From Dromiciops gliroides (taxonomy: Eukaryota; Chordata; Mammalia; Microbiotheria; Microbiotheriidae): a stretch of DNA of 64,000 bases. The stretch spans positions 356,215,953-356,279,952 of the forward strand of contig NC_057861.1 of NCBI RefSeq assembly GCF_019393635.1, in the 5' to 3' direction. Shown here one piece after another: positions 24,636 to 36,980 of the stretch. A model generated the notes under the pieces. That model was not told the origin of the DNA and did not search any database. It was given only the letters and a program-made list of their open reading frames with translations. A program made the position numbers and the translations under genes. Within the stretch, counting starts at the first letter, position 1; every line of letters starts with the position of its first letter.

Positions 24636-25011
24636 ACCCATTCCAATTTAATGTTTCCCCTTCATAGCTCTCAAAGAAGTGTGCGGACAAAAAAAGCTAT
24701 TCATCTTTTGACAACCAGAAATAAGCATTTTAATTTGTCAATTTATCACCACTCATTTTACTTCTAATACTAGTGATGGACAATCATGGAATTGGAAGCT
24801 TATAGAATGTTTCAAATGGTAGTTACCTTCCCAATTATCTGATATTAATAAATAACTGTTGCTTGAAGGAAGTGATTGAATTAATAACTTGTTGTTGAAG
24901 GAAAAGTTAAAGAAAACCCATATGTACATGAAAATGTTAAATTATGTCATCTTCTGATAAAGCAATGCATTGGCTCCATTGCTAGATATATCATTTATTA
25001 TTTCCCTGTCT

Positions 25012-25171
25012 TTTTTTGGGGGGGTGGTGGTTTTTTTTCAGGCAATGAGGGTTAAGTGACTTGCCCAGGGTCACACAGCTACTAAGTGTCAAGTGTCTGA
25101 GTTTGGATTTGAACTCAGGTCCTCCTGAATCCCAGGCCAGTGCTTTATCCTCTATGCCACCTAACTGCCCC
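25012..25171 (-). mobile_element. SINE (WSINE1-like)
   Basis: T-rich start, GTTAAGTGACTTGCCCAGGG, and CACCTAACTGCCCC head on the right. The TATATCAT flanks on both sides are only suggestive as a duplication. Confidence 0.9.
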
Positions 25172-28100
25172 CTATATCATGTATTCTTACTATGTTCTGC
25201 TAATAGCATATTTTTGTTTTACCTACAGAAAATTTATGTAAAGAAAATAGAATTTATAAAAATATATATTACCACATTTGCATTAGAAAAAAGGGGCACA
25301 CAAAGTTATTTATGGATAAAATATATTTTCTATCATTTCTGTTTCTATGAAACCATGTACTATCTACTGGAAGCTTATATTATTCACTCTGACATTTTTT
25401 ATCACAAAACATATAACAAAATATTTTAATAGTATGCATAATTCAAGCACTTATTAAAAAGTAATGTTCTTAAAGTTCCTTTTATTAATTCCCATTTTAT
25501 TTTGTAATCATGGAAAATATTTGACTTGTCTACACATGTTCCCAACTATCTTCCCAGAACCTACCGAAATACGGAACAGAATATGGTAATTACAATGTGT
25601 AGTATGAAGTTCACAGGTTCAGTGAAATACGAATAATTTGGAGAAGATAAAAAAAGCAAAAAAAATGATATATAAAACTTTTATAGTGTGTCAAGATTGA
25701 ATTAGTATTTTCACATGGGGCACTGTGATGACTGAGGATAGAGTAAAAGTTTTTGATGGTTCTTACCATTTATTTATATTGATGTTTCCATCATCACACA
25801 CAAAATTTTAGTGATGCTAGGAAAAATTCATCATAGCGACAAGATGAATTGAGTAAAGAAAAATAAACACTTGGATTTTAAATGCCATTTATGTTCAAAC
25901 TGAACAAAATAATCTAGAGTCTAATGACTGGGTAGTAGACAAAGCATTACCTAGAATTCATTAGTCCACACTTGCCTGTTGTCCAGGTATAGCTAATAAA
26001 ATAACATCTATTTTGACAAATATTGTTTGAAGAGGGTGATAATGATGCAGCAACTCATTATGACAGAACATTTATTTTTCCTCATGTTTCACAGTAGAGT
26101 AAGTGATAAGAAGGTGACAGAAGAGGTTTCTCTATGTATCTAATAAAAATTATAGATGGAGCAGCAATGGAAAAAGCAGATGTGATTTCTTTGAGTTGTG
26201 CATAATTATTTTTCTGAAATATGAGAATGCTGTCTATTTCTTTATATTATTGTACACTCAAAGGACAATAAATATGGAATTATAGGAGAGTTTTTCATGC
26301 CTTTTAAAATATTTTCTCAGAATTAATATTCTTAAAGTAAAAGTTAATCATTGCCCTTTGTTAATTTTATCTGCCTATGTTCATTTTGCATTCATATTGA
26401 ATAATTTGTATGTTCACAAAGCAAAAAGTGAACAGATAAAAACATTCCAATGGAATATAAATTAATATTTCATTATGCCAATTGAGTAATTTTTATAAAC
26501 CTAACTGATACACAAAGAAATGAAAATACCCTCTCATAAGAATTCTGAAACTTATTGAGATTCAATGGGAGAGCTGATTTACTCTTTCTATGTGAATTTA
26601 CATAACAATTTAATATAATTATCTCAAGTCTTTTTATGAGCTTCCATAAAGGAAATAAAACATCTTTTATCTTTGATGCTAAAGAAAAAGTAGACAAAGT
26701 GTTATTTCATTTCTTTCAAACTCCAAAGGTGGCGATTAAAAGTCCATTTGACAAAATTGTAATCTATTCTCACATTTTTAATTGAAAAATAAAAGAAAGG
26801 AGCAAGGAAGTTGAAGTCAATATTCATTATATTTTTCTTGATTTTATTTTCTATTGAGGTTATAAAATTATGAATTTTGTATAAATATTACTATTTTAGG
26901 TCTTATATAGTCATAATTCCTAAATAGGTCATTCAATGTGATTCTTTTTCTTTCTTTCTCCTTTGTTTGGCAGGCTTATTATTACTTTTTACATTTAGTA
27001 AATATAATATTTTATATTTGGTTAATATTAGTTAATTCATAAAACATATCAAATACTTTCAAGATAGATTTGGGAAAGTGGGGAAAATAAAAGAGGCAAA
27101 AGAAGAAACTTAATTTACATCTCACTGAACTTGAAGTCAGCCCAAGTGAGAAAAATACTCCTATAACAATGCCTTGGAAGATGCTCAGATAGACAAAGGT
27201 TGAAGTGTACATGTCTTCATGTAGGAGAGGTCAGGCACCTACTTCTCAGAGATAGCATTCTTAGTGGGTAGTATGGATATCATACCCCAAGTTGGATGGT
27301 GGAATGACTTTGGCTCTGTGGCCCCCAAAACACATTCAATGTTCTTAGTTTTGCTTGTCCTCTGGTTCTAGACAAGGTTAGAGTTTCTAGACAAAAGAGT
27401 TCAATCCTTAGGGATCTTGGAGCCAGTATTCTAAGATGAATGTTGCCACCATCTAAGCATGGAAACCTTGAAAATCCAGGGGGATTCAATGTGAGCCCAG
27501 AGGAGCTTTGGAGATGGAACATGGTGGGGATTAATGCTTTTTAGCTACTGAAAAATACTAATTTGTTTCCCTTTTACAAAGACTGATTGGATGTAGGGGG
27601 ATTGTATCACTGAGCTATAAGTGGGAATGTCCACATATATTTTCTTGTTATATCTTTGAAGTAAATATTCTTTTGTAAAACCTAATCTGACTGTTAAGAG
27701 GATAAATTAGAGTGCTGGAGACTTCCCCTATAATTTGGGGAATGCAATCAATATGTTCTTGATCCAATGGCAGAGTCTAGACGCTCAATAAGGAACCCAG
27801 ACAAAGGATAGAAATTCAATATAACTGGTGTTCAGGCAGTGGACACCAAGACAATCATTGTTATACCCCATTTGGGGAAATCAAATGGCCCAGAACATTC
27901 AAAAATGGGTAATAATTTCCTAAAGGGGAACCCTATTTGGTCCATCAAGTTATTTCAGCAAAATGTACTATGGAAAAAATAATTGTGCTATTAAACTGTT
28001 ACAAGATGGACAGGCAAAGAAACAATTGTAGAAGGATAGAATTATTTTCATATTATCAGCAAAAATACCAATTGATTTTTTTGCAGAAAATATAATGAAA

Positions 28101-28259
28101 ATATCTGCTGGGTTCCTGTTTTGTTTCATAACTATATTAGGAAGAACAGTATAAAATAAAAAGGAAAAATAAAAGAAATATAGTGTGTTACTTAACTGAA
28201 ATGCCATATAATATTTAATTTTGCTAAATAAAATGCTTGCTGCAAAACAAGAAATTTGT
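25172..28259. other. Three kb of AT-rich unique sequence
   Basis: No recognisable exon, RNA gene or repeat. 27,240-27,960 is more GC-rich and unlike its surroundings, but I could not assign it. The short open frames show no domain. Confidence 0.4.
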
Positions 28260-28274
28260 CCCATTTTAATATTT

Positions 28275-28425
28275 CTTTTTTCTTTTTTTTTGTAGGCAAT
28301 GGGGGTTAAGTGACTTGCCTAGGGTCACACAGCTAGTAAGTGTCAAGTGTCTGAGGCCGGACTTGAACCCAGGTACTCCTGAAGCCAGGGCTGGTGTTTT
28401 AACCACTGCGCCATCTAGCTGCCCC
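28275..28425 (-). mobile_element. SINE (WSINE1-like)
   Basis: T-run start and GCGCCATCTAGCTGCCCC head at the right. Duplication CCATTTTAATATTT at 28,261-28,274 and 28,426-28,439. Confidence 0.93.
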
Positions 28426-28779
28426 CCATTTTAATATTTTCATTAACATATTTAACTTTCCATTGATTCATTAAATAATTTTGGATGAGTGTCAACTATA
28501 TATAAAGCACATATAAAACATTTTTAATCTTGAAAAGAAAATATGAGGGGGGTCACTGCTTTCAAAGTGTATACTTTCTAGAAGAGTAGAAAGGTACCTG
28601 AAACTAACACATTAGGGAAAGTAAGACATGCAATAATAGTAATAATAACAATAATTGAAAAGTGACCAAAACAAGAAATGTTATGAAGGAAGAATTGCCA
28701 GGAATTCACAATTGATTGAATGTGAGATTATGGTGTTAGTGTGAAGAGTCAAGGATAGAATTCAGATTCTCATCCTGGG

Positions 28780-29400
28780 TGGCTAGGACATTTCTTTAGT
28801 ATAATAGGGAATTGAGAGAGAGAAAATGATTTTGGGGGAAACTATAACGAGTTCAATTTTGTGCATGTAGAATTTAAGATGTCTGTGGGACATACAGCTC
28901 AAGATGTCCAACAGACAATTGGAGTTGCGAGATTGGCATTTATGTAACAGATTAGGCCTAAATAAGTATATCTGACACTCATTAGCATATATATGAAAAT
29001 TGAATTCATTGAAATTTAAGGAATCACCAAGCAAAAACATGTAGAGGGATAAAAAGGGGGAAAGAACTTAGTATTGTTATATACCCACATTGATCAAGTA
29101 TGATGTAAATGAATATAGATATAGTAAATGAGACTAAGAAGAAGTGGTCACATAGGAAGAGAATCAGAAGTAAGTAGTATTAAGAAAACCCAGAGAGAAG
29201 GTACTATCAAAGAAAAGAAGGTGCTTAATGATGTCAAAATTCAAAAATATCAAAAAGAATGAAAATATTTAATAGGCCATTGGATATGGTAATAAAGCGA
29301 TTGAGGCTTTGGACAGAACAGTTTCAGTTAAATGATGAGATCAGAAGCCACACAACTGAAGTATAAAGGAAAATATGAAAGGAAAGGAAGTAGAGTCATC
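28780..29400. mobile_element. Ancient dispersed mammalian repeat (LINE-derived?)
   Basis: GAGTTCAATTTTGTGCATGT, GATGTCTGTGGGACATACAG, GATGTCCAACAGACAATTGG and CATTGGATATGGTAATAAAG follow the order of a very old mammalian dispersed repeat that I know by sequence, but whose family name I cannot assign with certainty. A reverse-orientation relative lies at about 63,000-63,310. Confidence 0.5.
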
Positions 29401-29593
29401 AATTATATATTGCCTTCTAAAATATCAGTGGTGGCAATTATAGGAAACGTAGAAACAGAATAGCATGCTTTTTGTATTAAAAATGATGAATTTAGTTAAA
29501 TAGCAAGACAAAGTAAGGTTACTAGTAGAGGTTTGAAGGCATACATTAGGACCATATTTATATAAACCTTGAGATATCCTAAAGATATCTTTT

Positions 29594-29763
29594 GGGGAAG
29601 CTAGGTGGCACAGTGGATAAAGAACCAGCTCTAGATTCAGGAGGACCTGAGTTCAAATCCGGCCTCAGACACTTGACACTTACTAGCTGTGTGACCTCAA
29701 GCAAGTCACTTAACCCTCATTGCCCTGCAAAAAAACAGAAATGAATAAAAAAACCCCAAAAAG
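29594..29763 (+). mobile_element. SINE (WSINE1-like)
   Basis: GGGGAAGCTAGGTGGCACAG head and A-rich tail. Flanks CTAAAGATATCTTTT and CTAAAGATATCCTTT form the duplication. Confidence 0.92.
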
Positions 29764-31374
29764 CTAAAGATATCCTTTGCTTCCTATCTCCATACTGATA
29801 CCTTTGTTCTGTTACTGAAGTAGAATATGGTGTATATGTTAAAGACATAATCCCCACCTTTCAATTCTCTTCTTCCTGCTAGCCTCAAAGTATAAGCATG
29901 ATTCTATGAATTCTGGAGTGTTGGTGGGGAGCAGTATGTTCTCTTGGCCCATGTTAGGGGTATCATAAGCTCATAGGAAAACTTGTATGTGCCATGTGGT
30001 TGATCTTCTATTTGTTTTTGTTTTTCTTTCCAAAGACATCATGAGGATTCTATGAACTTGTGACTTCTGACCTGTTGACAGTAAGAGGGCATCTACCTCC
30101 CCCCTCCTTAACTATTCTGAACTGAGAGTCATCTTTATACCTCAAGTCTGGGAGGAAGGAAAGGTATGTAAGGAAGAGTCCCATTGTCCCATTAATAGAT
30201 CTTGAGAGTTTTGTCTTGGCAGCCAAATAAAATTATAAAGATAGTATATAGGAAAGTCAAAGTATTTTTGCATCTGTAATTGAGTGAGGCATCAGGGAAG
30301 CACCCTTAGTGCATCATGCATCCTCACAAAAGTGTTACATTAAGATAAGGATTCTGATCATTATTTAGGAGATGATGGAGTTTCATTGCAGGTTATATAA
30401 TTAAAGAGATGAATGATTTGCGCCCCATTTAGTTTCAATGGTTATAATAGCTATAGGAAAAGTCAGTGTTCAGCGGGTCATGAAGAACCAGATACCATGT
30501 AAGAAAATGATTCTTCCCTTCTCATGTCCTGTCTAGAATCTACTACCCTTTAGCCTTTCTTGATGACCCAAAACTGAAATGAAGATTTTTACAGACTATA
30601 GAGAAGGCATGAAGCCCTTCACAGTAGATAACTTTTACTTTCATTTAGGAATTGTATGTGGAAGCCTAAAGTACAGCTTGTAGAATGGATTATTTTCATG
30701 TGTTAATGATCTGTTATGTGGATTCAGGTTTTCCATTAAATTACTACCCAGAGAGTCAAAGCTTTAAAAAAAATTACTTCAGAGTAATCATCCCCCATCT
30801 TATTAAATTAATGTAAAAATTTTAATGGCACCCTCTAAAATTAAAGAAAATAATTATCTCAGCCATGTATGTTTGAGGGAGTAGTTTATAAATGTAAAAG
30901 TGTTTGGTTTTTTCATGATTACATGAAAATAAAAATTTAGACTAGCTCCCTACTAACTCCCTACCACAAAGAAACCCAGCAAAAACATGATACCTTTATA
31001 AAACTACAAATTTTTAACTCTATGTATAAATCTTGTACTTTTTAGATAATAGGAAATCACTAATTTTATTGAATCATTGATCGTAAAAAACTTATATAAT
31101 CCATTCTTTTATTTAACTTGACACATGCATTTAATTCCTTTAACTCTTGAAGGAAATGAAATGGCAAAAGCAACACAATTTGAGAAGTGAGCAAAGGATC
31201 TGAATTTTTTCTCATTTTTTTTTATTTTTAGAAATTTGTATCTAATGTTTTGGTGTCTTTGAGTTACCCAAGTCAGGTTCAGGCAAAATGTTCATGTTTT
31301 TATTTAATTTCCACACTTTGAGACATTAAGCAGACATAACTGTGATTAAAATATTTGTTTTCTTCTCTTGCTAT
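29764..31374. other. Unique sequence, nothing recognised
   Basis: No gene or repeat identified. Confidence 0.4.
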
Positions 31375-31640
31375 CTGAAATAGCTGATTATATGTTAGAT
31401 AGAGCTATGGACCCAAAATCAGGAAGACCTGACTTCACAGTTTACTTCAGATACTTACTAAAATTCATTCCCTGTGTAAGTCAATTAACCTCCATTTCCT
31501 CAAATGTAAAATGGAAACCACAATATCACCTATTTTGCAGGATTGTTGTAGAGGATAGAATGGGGTCATATTAATAAAAATCACTTAGCACAGTGCCTGG
31601 TACTTAATAGGCACTATATAAATGCTTATTCCCTTCCCCT
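31375..31640 (+). mobile_element. MIR SINE, nearly full length
   Basis: GGACCCAAAATCAGGAAGAC, CTGTGTAAGTCAATTAACCT, CAAATGTAAAATGGAAACC and GCACAGTGCCTGGTACTTAA occur in canonical MIR order. Confidence 0.88.
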
Positions 31641-31797
31641 TCCTTAGTATAGTCAATTTAAATTTTGAAGAGACTAATGTGCTAAAAGAAATGCTCCCAC
31701 AAATACTACATAACACTATTTAAATTTTATACTCTAGGGATACATCTGAAGTATTCTAATTGTGTTCACTAATCAATTTGGAAGTACTAGTCTTATG

Positions 31798-31995
31798 ACT
31801 GTCTCAAATTAACTCCATGACCTTAAGAAAGTCACTTAACAATAAGAAGGGAGATTCATCTTTGTGTATCTCATTAGAAAGCTATAATGAAAGATGAAAA
31901 TACCTGGTTTACTGCTTCCCAAGGTTACTTTGAGAATCGAATGAGATAATAGGTGTGAAGGCACTATGAAGTCTTAAAAGCACCATGAATATATC
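31798..31995 (+). mobile_element. MIR SINE remnant
   Basis: CATGACCTTAAGAAAGTCAC, then GAGAATCGAATGAGATAATA and GAAGGCACTATGAAGTCTTA. Confidence 0.75.
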
Positions 31996-33477
31996 CCAAA
32001 TTATTATGTTGCATTTTTATAGAAAATAAATACATGTATTCAAGGTTCCCTATGTTAATATTTTAAATGTTTCTCTTCCCTTCCTTGTAGCTTGTATCAG
32101 GCCTCTTCACTGTTCCCCCTCTTCTGTTTTGGAGCCTTTTTTTTCCTCCTTCCCCGATCTTTTGTTAGGTGGCTTGTCTCCAAAAGTTGAGAGACATAAG
32201 GATTCCACTAGGTCCCATCTACAGGGAGATAATTGCTGCTTGGTTTATAGATGACTCCTTTCTTTTTAGTATAGAAGCCCCTTTCTGTTTAACTCATTTT
32301 GAAAGACTAACCCCCTTTACTGCCCCCCACCCCACAATATCCACTCCCATTCCCTTTCACTTATAGGAATGGTTACAATCATTTTTCCCCATCTGTAATA
32401 AGATGTGAGTAGAATGGTATTAAAATTAATTCGCTATCCTTAGTGGGGAAAAGAGTCAAATATCCCAGCCAGACAATGAAATACAAACCTGTCAGGTTGT
32501 TAGTACTGGATGACGAATGGCCAAAATGAGTAGAAGCTTCAAGCTGCTTGACTCCCTGCTGTTATTTCAGGAATATTTTCATAGGTTGGAAATATTTCTA
32601 GCCTTCACTTGCTACAATCAACATTCTAAATTTGACAATTTTTTTACTGTTTTAAAATTGTGAAATAAGGAAGATATGCTGACAATAGTTTTCTACTTTC
32701 TTTACAATGGAACCTACCAATTTATGGCAGAGTTGTTTCCTGGATGTGTACCTTTGATATCTCAGCTTGTTTTCTAAAAATCGAGTAAGAAGCTGGAGCT
32801 TTATCCTTATAACTCACACCCTGCTTTCTTTTTCTTGCCCTCACCTCACACAAATTCAGGTGCCCACCAGATGTTTATGTTTAGATGTATGCATATTATC
32901 CATTTATAAATATTTATACTTCTATAAACATTTTCCTAATCCATAATGCTGCACACTACACCATAAATGCCATAAGCTGTATTCATAAACCATTTACCAT
33001 ATGCTATTCCATATTCCACTAGGTGATATGCTATATTACAATATGCAAATATGTGCTCTTGTTAATATGAATTCTTAGCACTACATTTTAAATAGCTTCT
33101 GAGAACCAGAATGCAACACTCAGAAAACAGAATTGTTTAACATCAGGAAAGAAGTTTGACAGAGAAACATTATGTTCCTACATCTGTTCCAGTGCTATCT
33201 TAAAGTGTAACACACACTCTCCTGAATAGTTACAATAGTGGAATGAAAATGGGTTGGAACAGATGTTGTAATCTCAGGAACTCTCCTGATATTGTCATTA
33301 CTGTTTTGTATATAGAACCTCTCCATGCCCTAATATCAAAACTGTCTGAATCTCATGGTACATTTGGTCTATTTCAATACCTCAATGAATCTGTGATTGA
33401 AGCAATATGACTACTGCCTTCAACAGAGCAGAATGCAACTCATCTGTACCTTTTTTTTTCCTAATCTGCATTGGACA
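31996..33477. other. Unique sequence, nothing recognised
   Basis: Somewhat pyrimidine-rich at 32,090-32,400. No exon-like signal or repeat identified. Confidence 0.4.
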
Positions 33478-33735
33478 TTGAGGTGACACAGTGGATAAAA
33501 TGACATATAAAACAATAAGCATGGAGTCAGAAAGACCTGCGTTTGATTCTGGTCTCAGACACTTACTAGCTATGTAACCCTACACAAGTCACTTAAGCCT
33601 TTTTCAATTTCATCATCTATGAAATGAAATGGAAAAGAAAATGGCAAACCATTCCAGTATCTTTGCCCGCAAAAATCCCAATGAGGTCAAAAATCAGAAT
33701 GAGTCAGATACTACTGCAACAACTGAACAATAGTA
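33478..33735 (+). mobile_element. SINE with long tail (MAR1-like)
   Basis: Shared tRNA-derived head and MIR-like body (CACTTACTAGCTATGTAACC), then a distinct 3' tail with ATGGCAAACCATTCCAGTAT and CTTTGCCCGCAAAAATCCC, which I recognise from marsupial MAR1 SINEs. Confidence 0.8.
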
Positions 33736-34393
33736 ATCCAATGCATTTGGTTTCTCCAATAAAGCTTTCAAATAAGGTTCACATAACATGCTGGGCTCTA
33801 ATAACATTGCATGGTGAATAATGTTGAAAATGATGTTGACTATCTACTAGATATGATTCACTCTTCCCTGCTTTATAAGCACATTTCCTTTTCTGGTCAG
33901 TCATCTGGCTCATACTATCCTTCATATAATTTGTTTTTAAAAACAAATAATAAACATTTTTATTTAAAGTCTTGAATTCCAAATTTTATACACCCTTACC
34001 TCCTTCCCCTACCCTCTTCCTATGGCAGTAAGCAACAAGATATAGGTTATACATGTGTAATTATGCAAAACATTACCATATTAGTCATTTTGTATAAGAA
34101 ATCTTGAATAAAAGAAAAAAATGAAACAACAATTTTGAGCCTTTAAAATAAAAAATAGCATACTTTGTTCTATGTTCAATCAATATCAGTTCTTTTTGGA
34201 GGTGGATAGCATGCTTTAACATCAGTCCTTTAGAATTGTCCTGGGTCATTGTATTGCTGAGAGTAGTTAATTCATCTGCAGTTATTCATCAAACAATATT
34301 GCTGTCACCATGCATAACTTTCTCCTGGTTCTGCTCACTTCACTATACATCAGTTCATGTACGTCTTTTGAGGCCTTTCTGAAATTATCATGC

Positions 34394-35134
34394 TTGTCAT
34401 TTCTTATAAATTTGATTTAGTTCCCTATATATTTTAGAAATGAGGCCTTTATAAGAAGTACTGGAGGCAGCTAGGTGGCGCAGTGGATAGAGCACCGGCC
34501 CTGGAGTCAGGAGTACCTGAGTTCAAATCCGGCCTCGGACACTTAACACTTACTGGCTGTGTGACCCTGGGCAAGTCACTTAACCCCAATTGCCTCACTT
34601 AATAAAAAAAAAAAGTTAAAAAAAAAAAAAGAAGTACTGGCTATAAAAATTGTTTCCCAGTTTTCTGCCTCCCTTCTAATTTTGGATACATTGCTTCTGT
34701 TTGTACAAAAAACTTTTTAATTTAATGCAATCAAAATCATCCTTTTTGTGTTTCATAATATTCTCTATCTCTTGTTTGGTTATAAACTATTCTCCTTTCC
34801 GAAGATCTGAAAGGTAGACCATTCCTTCCTCTCCTAATTTACCTGTGGTATCCCCTTTTATGTCTAAATCATGTATCCATTTTGACCCTATTTTTGTATC
34901 AGGTGTAAGATGTTGGTCTATGCCTAATTTCTGCCATACTATCTTCCATTTTTCCCAGCTGATTTTGTCAAATACTGAGTAACTATGCCAGAAGCTGGAG
35001 TCTTTGGGTTTATCAAACAGTACATTACTAAAGTCATTTACTACTATGTCTCCTGTGATTAACCTATTCCATCAATCCTCCACTCTATTTCTTAGGCAGT
35101 ACCAAATAGTTTTGATGGTGTTTGTCATTTCTTA
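34394..35134 (-). mobile_element. Internal L1 ORF2 fragment without 3' tail, with duplicated target
   Basis: 34,407-35,121 corresponds to intact L1 positions of about 60,540-61,075, that is, an internal ORF2 segment lacking both 5' part and 3'UTR/A-tail. Identical TTGTCATTTCTTA copies flank it (34,394-34,406 and 35,122-35,134), and both belong to the host L1. A SINE was inserted later at 34,465. Confidence 0.8.
34465..34630 (+). mobile_element. Young SINE (WSINE1-like)
   Basis: Near-consensus head with intact CpGs (GGTGGCGCAGTGG, AGCACCGGCCC), B box GAGTTCAAATCCGG and a two-block A-tail. Flanked by GAAGTACTGG at 34,455-34,464 and 34,631-34,640. Confidence 0.95.
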
Positions 35135-35805
35135 AAGCACAATAATATTCAATCACAATCATATACCACAGCTTATTTAGTCATTCTCAAAATGATGGGC
35201 ATTCCCTTGATTTACAATTCTTACCCACCACAAAAAGAGCTACTATAAATATTTTTCAACAAATAGGCCTTTTTTTCTCTTTTTTTCAGGATGTCCTTGG
35301 TATATAAGCCTAGAAGTATTATTGCTGGACTGAAGTGTATTCACAGTTCTATAGTCCTTTGGTCATAGTTACAAATTGCTCTCCAGAATGGTTGTATCCA
35401 TTCACAACTCCACCAAGAGTGGATTAGTATCCTGTTTTTCTCACATCTCCTCCAACATCCAATATTTTCCTTTTTTGTTATGTTGCCACACTGATAGATG
35501 TGAGGTGGTACTTCAGAGTTGTTTTAATTTTATTTCTCAGATCAATAATGATCTAGAGCATTTTTTCATATGGATATAGACAGCTGTGATTTTCTTTGTA
35601 AACTGCCTATTCACATCATTTGACCATTTATCAATTGGGAAAAGACTTGCATTTTTATAAAATTGACTCAGTTTTCTATTTACTTGAGAAATTAGGCCTT
35701 TATCAGAGAGACTTGTTTCAAAAATTCTTTCCCAGTTTTCCACTCCCCTTATAATCTTAGTTACATTAGTTTTGTTTGTGCAAAAACTTTTAAATTTTAT
35801 TCTTT

Positions 35806-36100
35806 ATATCACTTTTAAAGCAAGGTCTTCATTGTAAAAAATGTTACATACTAATTAGATTCACAATGGACTTTTTTTCTTTGCCCTTTTCTAGAATAAT
35901 AACTTTAAGCCTTTAAAGGCTAGAATTCAATCACAGCATATAGCATCCAAAGAAAAATATTGATCTTTAAAATAATAGTATTTGATTCATGGTTAAGCTT
36001 GTGGTGATCAAAATAGTACATAATTTCCCAAAGCTATCAAATTTACTTTCCTATTTAATTCCTTGCATAGTTAATTCACCATATTTAATGTATACACAAT
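35806..36100. other. AT-rich sequence, nothing recognised
   Basis: No feature seen before the U6 fragment. Confidence 0.4.
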
Positions 36101-36115
36101 AGATATATAATGGTG

Positions 36116-36169
36116 GTGCTCGCTTTGGCAGCACATATACTAAAATTGGAATGATACAGAGAAGATTAG
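36116..36169 (+). pseudogene. RNU6: Truncated, tailless U6 snRNA retropseudogene
   Basis: GTGCTCGCTTTGGCAGCAC to AGAGAAGATTAG is the first 54 nucleotides of U6 with two differences by eye (both C to T). It stops mid-molecule with no A-tail. AGATATATAATGGTG (36,101-36,115) and AGATATATGATGGTG (36,168-36,182) form a 15-bp duplication with one mismatch, overlapping the U6 end by two bases. Confidence 0.93.
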
Positions 36170-36889
36170 ATATATGATGGTGGACCATCTCTCTCTCTGT
36201 ATATATATATATATATCTATATATATGAATTTGACAAGTGACATTAATCATCCTTCATCCTGTTCTTGTTTTTCTTGTTGTCATTGTTTTTCCTGTGTGG
36301 ACAGTTGAGCAAAATTCTTTGGAGGTGTTATAAACCTAATTTAGCAGGGGTTTTTTGATTATAATTTGAATATTATTTTCCCAAATTGCAGGTAAAATAT
36401 AAATTTTGACATCATTTTTTAAAACCTTTGTGATCCAAATTCTCTTCTTCCCTCCCTTCCTACCCGCCAATCCCAAGAACTCAAGCAATTCAATATAAAT
36501 TATACATGAGCACTCATGCAAAACATTTCTATATTAGTCAGGTTGCAAAAGAGAACAGATAAAAATAAAACTTCAGATGAAGGAACTAACAAAAAATTAT
36601 GCTTCGATTTGTATTCAGATACCAGCTGTTCTCTCTCTGTAGATGGAATGCATTTTTCATAAGACCTTCAGTGCAGTCTTGGATCACTGACTTGCTGAAA
36701 ACAATCATCTCACAATATTGCTGTTATTTTGAATATAGTACATTTCACTTTGCATGAGCTCATGCAGGTCCTTCCATGTCTTTCTTATAGCATTCTGCTC
36801 ATCATTTTTTATACTAAACTACATTTATATGGTACTTTAAAGAGATATTTCCTAACAAATAACCCATGAGGTTGAGTATTGCAACAACA

Positions 36890-36980
36890 GTAATAGTTAA
36901 CATTTATATAGTACCTTATACCTGATAAAGAATTTTTGTCACAATAGCCCAGCAAAATAAGTACCACATATTTTATCGTC
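36890..36980 (-). mobile_element. MIR-like remnant inside copy B
   Basis: TAATAGTTAACATTTATATA, GTACCTTATACC, then CAATAGCCCAGCAAAATAAG resembles a reversed MIR end. Flanked on the right by ATC-rich simple sequence to about 37,060. Confidence 0.55.

Larger units (their letters stand above)
22209..24649 (-). mobile_element. U6 snRNA-L1 chimeric retro-insertion
   Basis: Read on the minus strand: U6 snRNA copy (24,635 to 24,528), joined directly to a 5'-truncated L1 (24,527 to about 22,217) that ends in a short A-run. The near-identical flanks CATTCCAATTT (24,639-24,649) and CATTCCAGTTT (22,209-22,219) bracket the whole composite; in element orientation the target is TT/AAATTGGAATG, close to the L1 endonuclease preference. 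One event of insertion of a U6-L1 hybrid RNA is the simplest reading. Such chimeras are documented in human and rodent genomes. Confidence 0.85.
33945..35805 (-). mobile_element. Old 5'-truncated L1, interrupted
   Basis: 33,945-34,393 is a 3'UTR and the last ORF2 part. 35,135-35,805 continues upstream into the ORF2 C-terminal domain (frame WERIFETSLSDKGLISQV at about 35,740). A different L1 fragment sits between, bounded by a 13-bp duplication. Confidence 0.8.

Noticed and set aside
27240-27960. Possible old LTR or retrovirus-like remnant
   Set aside because: The segment differs in composition from its surroundings, but I found no paired termini, flanking duplication or family match.
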